Origin: Thermoplasmatota archaeon
Lineage (GTDB): Archaea; Thermoplasmatota; Thermoplasmata; Thermoplasmatales; Thermoplasmataceae
Length of the DNA: 54,268 nucleotides
Assembly (NCBI GenBank): GCA_023379825.1
Contig: JAMCPQ010000012.1
Span: forward strand, 1-54,268
Reading direction: 5' to 3'
In this document: positions 52,522 to 54,268 of the stretch, one piece after another
Layout of the letters: each line of letters opens with the position of its first letter
Position numbering within the stretch: the stretch's first letter is position 1
The notes under the pieces: generated by a model
Seen by the model: the letters and a program-made list of their open reading frames with translations, nothing else
Database searches by the model: none
What the model was told of the DNA's origin: nothing
Program-made: the position numbers and the translations under genes

Positions 52522-53339
52522 TCAATGAATGAACAATTCAGTTCTACTTTGAACTCCTTGGATTCCCCCGGTTCAATAACATCTATACCCAGATGATTGT
52601 TATAGGAGTCAGGGGCTGCAGTCATTGGTTCGAGGGCAACTGACACAGACCTGCACCACTTTCCATTGTAGATCACATAATATCCCGTTCTGTTCCCGGA
52701 AATAAGAAATACACGATCCCTGCATTTGAGCTTCATATCCCCTTTAAATTCGAAACAACTGTCAAACTCCAAGCCTGATTCCGATCTCATATCCATGGCA
52801 GGGACTGAATAACTGTCCCCATTTGGGAAATATCTATCTTCATATTTCAGGAATTTATACTCTTCGGGGCCCTGGAGAGCCCATTGGCCACCATGCAGGA
52901 AATATGGATGAATTCCGAAAGCCACCGGCACCTGAAGCTTTCCCCTATTTTCTGCATGAAGTTCTATGCCTAAGGAATTATTCCTGATGGAGTAATGTAT
53001 TTCCACTGAAACTGGGGAGGGATATCCGGAGTTAGAAATTATCCCTTTGAGAATTAAACGGTCTTCTTGCAGTGAACCTATTTCCAGAGTTGTGTCATTC
53101 AGTAGGCCATGTATGGAGTTGGGAGGAGAATTGATTGGCAGATGATATTCTGTACCGCCCCATCTGTATTTTCCATCCCTGATTCTGTTGGGGTATGGAA
53201 AAAGTATTGCACATCCACCATGTGTCTTGTTTTTCATATCTCCGTCAAGCAGTATTTCTCTCCCTGAGAATTTCAGTGATGAGATGTACCCTCCTTCCCT
53301 TTCAATTGTGGCCATAGCATCTCCTGACCTTATTTCCAT
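52512..53339 (-). CDS. Aldose 1-epimerase-like protein
   Basis: A 275-residue protein of the galactose mutarotase fold. GGCAILFPYPNRIRDGKYRW is the conserved substrate-binding Arg region, NSIHGLLND has the first catalytic-site His, AFGIHPYFLHG holds the second His, and a Glu near ALEPMTAAPD completes the site (the usual catalytic Glu is in the last strand region). It should interconvert alpha and beta sugar anomers. In an organism using the non-phosphorylative Entner-Doudoroff pathway such an enzyme prepares glucose or galactose for dehydrogenases. The start at 53339 is ATG. Its stop overlaps the convergent membrane protein gene. Confidence 0.9.
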   Translation of the reverse strand: MEIRSGDAMATIEREGGYISSLKFSGREILLDGDMKNKTHGGCAILFPYPNRIRDGKYRWGGTEYHLPINSPPNSIHGLLNDTTLEIGSLQEDRLILKGIISNSGYPSPVSVEIHYSIRNNSLGIELHAENRGKLQVPVAFGIHPYFLHGGQWALQGPEEYKFLKYEDRYFPNGDSYSVPAMDMRSESGLEFDSCFEFKGDMKLKCRDRVFLISGNRTGYYVIYNGKWCRSVSVALEPMTAAPDSYNNHLGIDVIEPGESKEFKVELNCSFIDQK

Positions 53340-53409
53340 ATATATTGAGATGTGAAGATTGCATAAAATCTTAATCCGGTTTCACTTTACTTCATTGTTG
53401 AAGGAAATA

Positions 53410-54150
53410 ATGGTCGAACCGGATGTATTTATTACTGACCTGAACTGCATATATCTTGCAGACATCAATTCAGCAGTTATATCGGATCTTCACCTGGGAT
53501 TCGAAGAGGAGATGAACCTTCATGGTCTCTTTCTGCCGAAGCTTCAACTTTCGCATGTAAGGGGTATGGTCGACCGGATACTGGACCGATATCAGCCAGA
53601 AAATCTCATAATCAATGGGGATTTCAAGCATGAATTCTCACGAAATCTGCAGCAGGAATGGCAGGATATCATCAAATTTCTTGATCATTTTAAGGAAAAG
53701 GTCAAACTGACATTCGTGAAGGGAAATCATGATAATTACCTTATTTCAATCCTGAAAAGAAGGGGCGTGGAAATGGTGGAAAAATATCAGACAGAAAGAT
53801 ATTTCATTTATCACGGGGACAGGGATTTTGGGCTCAACGCTCTTACAATACTTGGGCATGAACACCCCTCTCTCGTACTGAGGGACAGAGTTGGTGGGCT
53901 GTATAAGGTTCCGGCTTTTGTCCATAACCCAGATTCCCACGTTCTCATAACTCCAGCAATGAGCTATTTCTCATCCGGTTCTGATGTTGTGGAGAGCCTT
54001 TTGAACCCTGAACATTTCACGCCTGTTCTTAAAAATACTGAACCAGGCAGATTCAGAGTCTATGGTGTTACTGATGAGTTCGGACTTGTTGACTTTGGTT
54101 TCACTGGAGACCTTAAGAAGGAGAGGACTGTCAGCAACAACTGGTCCTGA
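53410..54150 (+). CDS. Metallophosphoesterase (archaeal SbcD-related family)
   Basis: A 246-residue calcineurin-fold phosphoesterase. The metal motifs are SDLHLG, INGDFKHE, KGNHDNY, HGDRDF and LGHEHPS, all in the right order. Archaeal proteins of this type (TIGR00024) are related to SbcD but lack its nuclease extensions, and the substrate is unknown. An open frame reaches back to TTG 53359. ATG 53410 is chosen because GAAGGA lies 7 nt ahead and the N-terminus MVEPDVFITDLNCIYLAD is typical. It ends 42 bp before tRNA-Asp. Confidence 0.88.
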   Translation: MVEPDVFITDLNCIYLADINSAVISDLHLGFEEEMNLHGLFLPKLQLSHVRGMVDRILDRYQPENLIINGDFKHEFSRNLQQEWQDIIKFLDHFKEKVKLTFVKGNHDNYLISILKRRGVEMVEKYQTERYFIYHGDRDFGLNALTILGHEHPSLVLRDRVGGLYKVPAFVHNPDSHVLITPAMSYFSSGSDVVESLLNPEHFTPVLKNTEPGRFRVYGVTDEFGLVDFGFTGDLKKERTVSNNWS

Positions 54151-54162
54151 AGCGTGATAATT

Positions 54163-54170
54163 ATTTATAT
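54163..54170 (+). promoter_or_regulatory. TATA-like box of tRNA-Asp
   Basis: ATTTATAT is centred about 26 nt before the 5' end of the tRNA-Asp gene. Confidence 0.6.
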
Positions 54171-54192
54171 CTCTGAACGATAAGCTCGGGAA

Positions 54193-54265
54193 GCCCCGAT
54201 AGTGTAGCGGCCTATCATACGAGCCTGTCGAGCTCGTGACACGGGTCCAAATCCCGTTCGGGGCG
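54193..54265 (+). tRNA. tRNA-Asp (anticodon GUC)
   Basis: The acceptor stem GCCCCGA pairs with TCGGGGC and is followed by discriminator G, normal for Asp. The anticodon stem CGAGC/GCTCG closes the loop CTGTCGA, giving GUC (codons GAC/GAU). The T arm reads CGGGTCCAAATCCCG, identical over much of its length to that of the tRNA-Gly in this window. No intron or encoded CCA. Confidence 0.97.
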
Positions 54266-54268
54266 TCA

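Noticed and set aside
1-54268. CRISPR array, insertion sequence, prophage or integrase attachment site
   Set aside because: I found no regularly spaced repeats, transposase or integrase motifs, or tRNA-derived duplicated ends.

Overview
The window looks like chromosomal DNA from an archaeon of the Thermoplasmatales or a close relative. The evidence is gene content and signals: archaeal-type LeuRS and a KYDG-motif ATP-dependent DNA ligase, pyruvoyl-dependent arginine decarboxylase, archease, a radical SAM tetraether-lipid synthase, a geranylgeranyl-reductase-like flavoprotein, a class III pilin N-terminus, DUF981, many MFS carriers and three tRNA genes without an encoded CCA. Many genes have an AT-rich TATA-like box about 24-28 nt before the start codon and no leader. 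Only a few, including the tetraether synthase and the pilin, carry a clear Shine-Dalgarno motif. I see no CRISPR array, insertion sequence, prophage or rRNA. The species cannot be named from the sequence alone.

Layout. 1-7.8 kb: a truncated gene end, tRNA-Leu(UAG), a tandem two-DTG aspartic protease, a DHA2-type MFS pump, DUF2203, an EamA transporter with a hemerythrin, a protein with a Met/Gly-repeat tail, a small zinc-ribbon protein and a CDGSH iron-sulfur protein. 7.8-17.0 kb: an unknown protein and an HTH/coiled-coil protein (divergent), then a plus-strand run of a PoxB-like ThDP enzyme, an LhgO-like flavoprotein, an FSR-like MFS carrier, a BtuF-like protein, an M20 amidohydrolase and an S66 peptidase. 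17.1-21.4 kb: an RGG-tailed SSB facing a DNA ligase across a hairpin terminator, then an MFS carrier behind truA. 21.5-30.2 kb: a GGR-like flavoprotein, an aldolase/SDR fusion, and a minus-strand run of tetraether synthase, archease, pdaD and leuS.

30.5-39.7 kb is the most distinctive stretch: tRNA-Gly, then a membrane protein, an Egghead-like membrane glycosyltransferase, a nucleotidyltransferase-like protein coupled to a GT2, a GT-C glycosyltransferase, another GT2, a small unknown protein, a split beta-barrel/methyltransferase fusion and a methyltransferase with a zinc ribbon. I infer a surface glycan or lipoglycan locus, next to the gene for the tetraether lipid that could serve as anchor.

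39.9-54.3 kb: a small membrane protein, an aldehyde dehydrogenase (glyceraldehyde dehydrogenase candidate), a 47-residue YHS protein, a cysS-pncA-pncB operon that joins CysRS to nicotinamide salvage, a histidine phosphatase behind an ArsB/NhaD-type permease whose start is unclear, a YyaL/SSP411 thioredoxin-domain protein, a type IV pilin-like protein, DUF981, an amidohydrolase, a five-helix membrane protein, an aldose epimerase, a metallophosphoesterase and tRNA-Asp(GUC).
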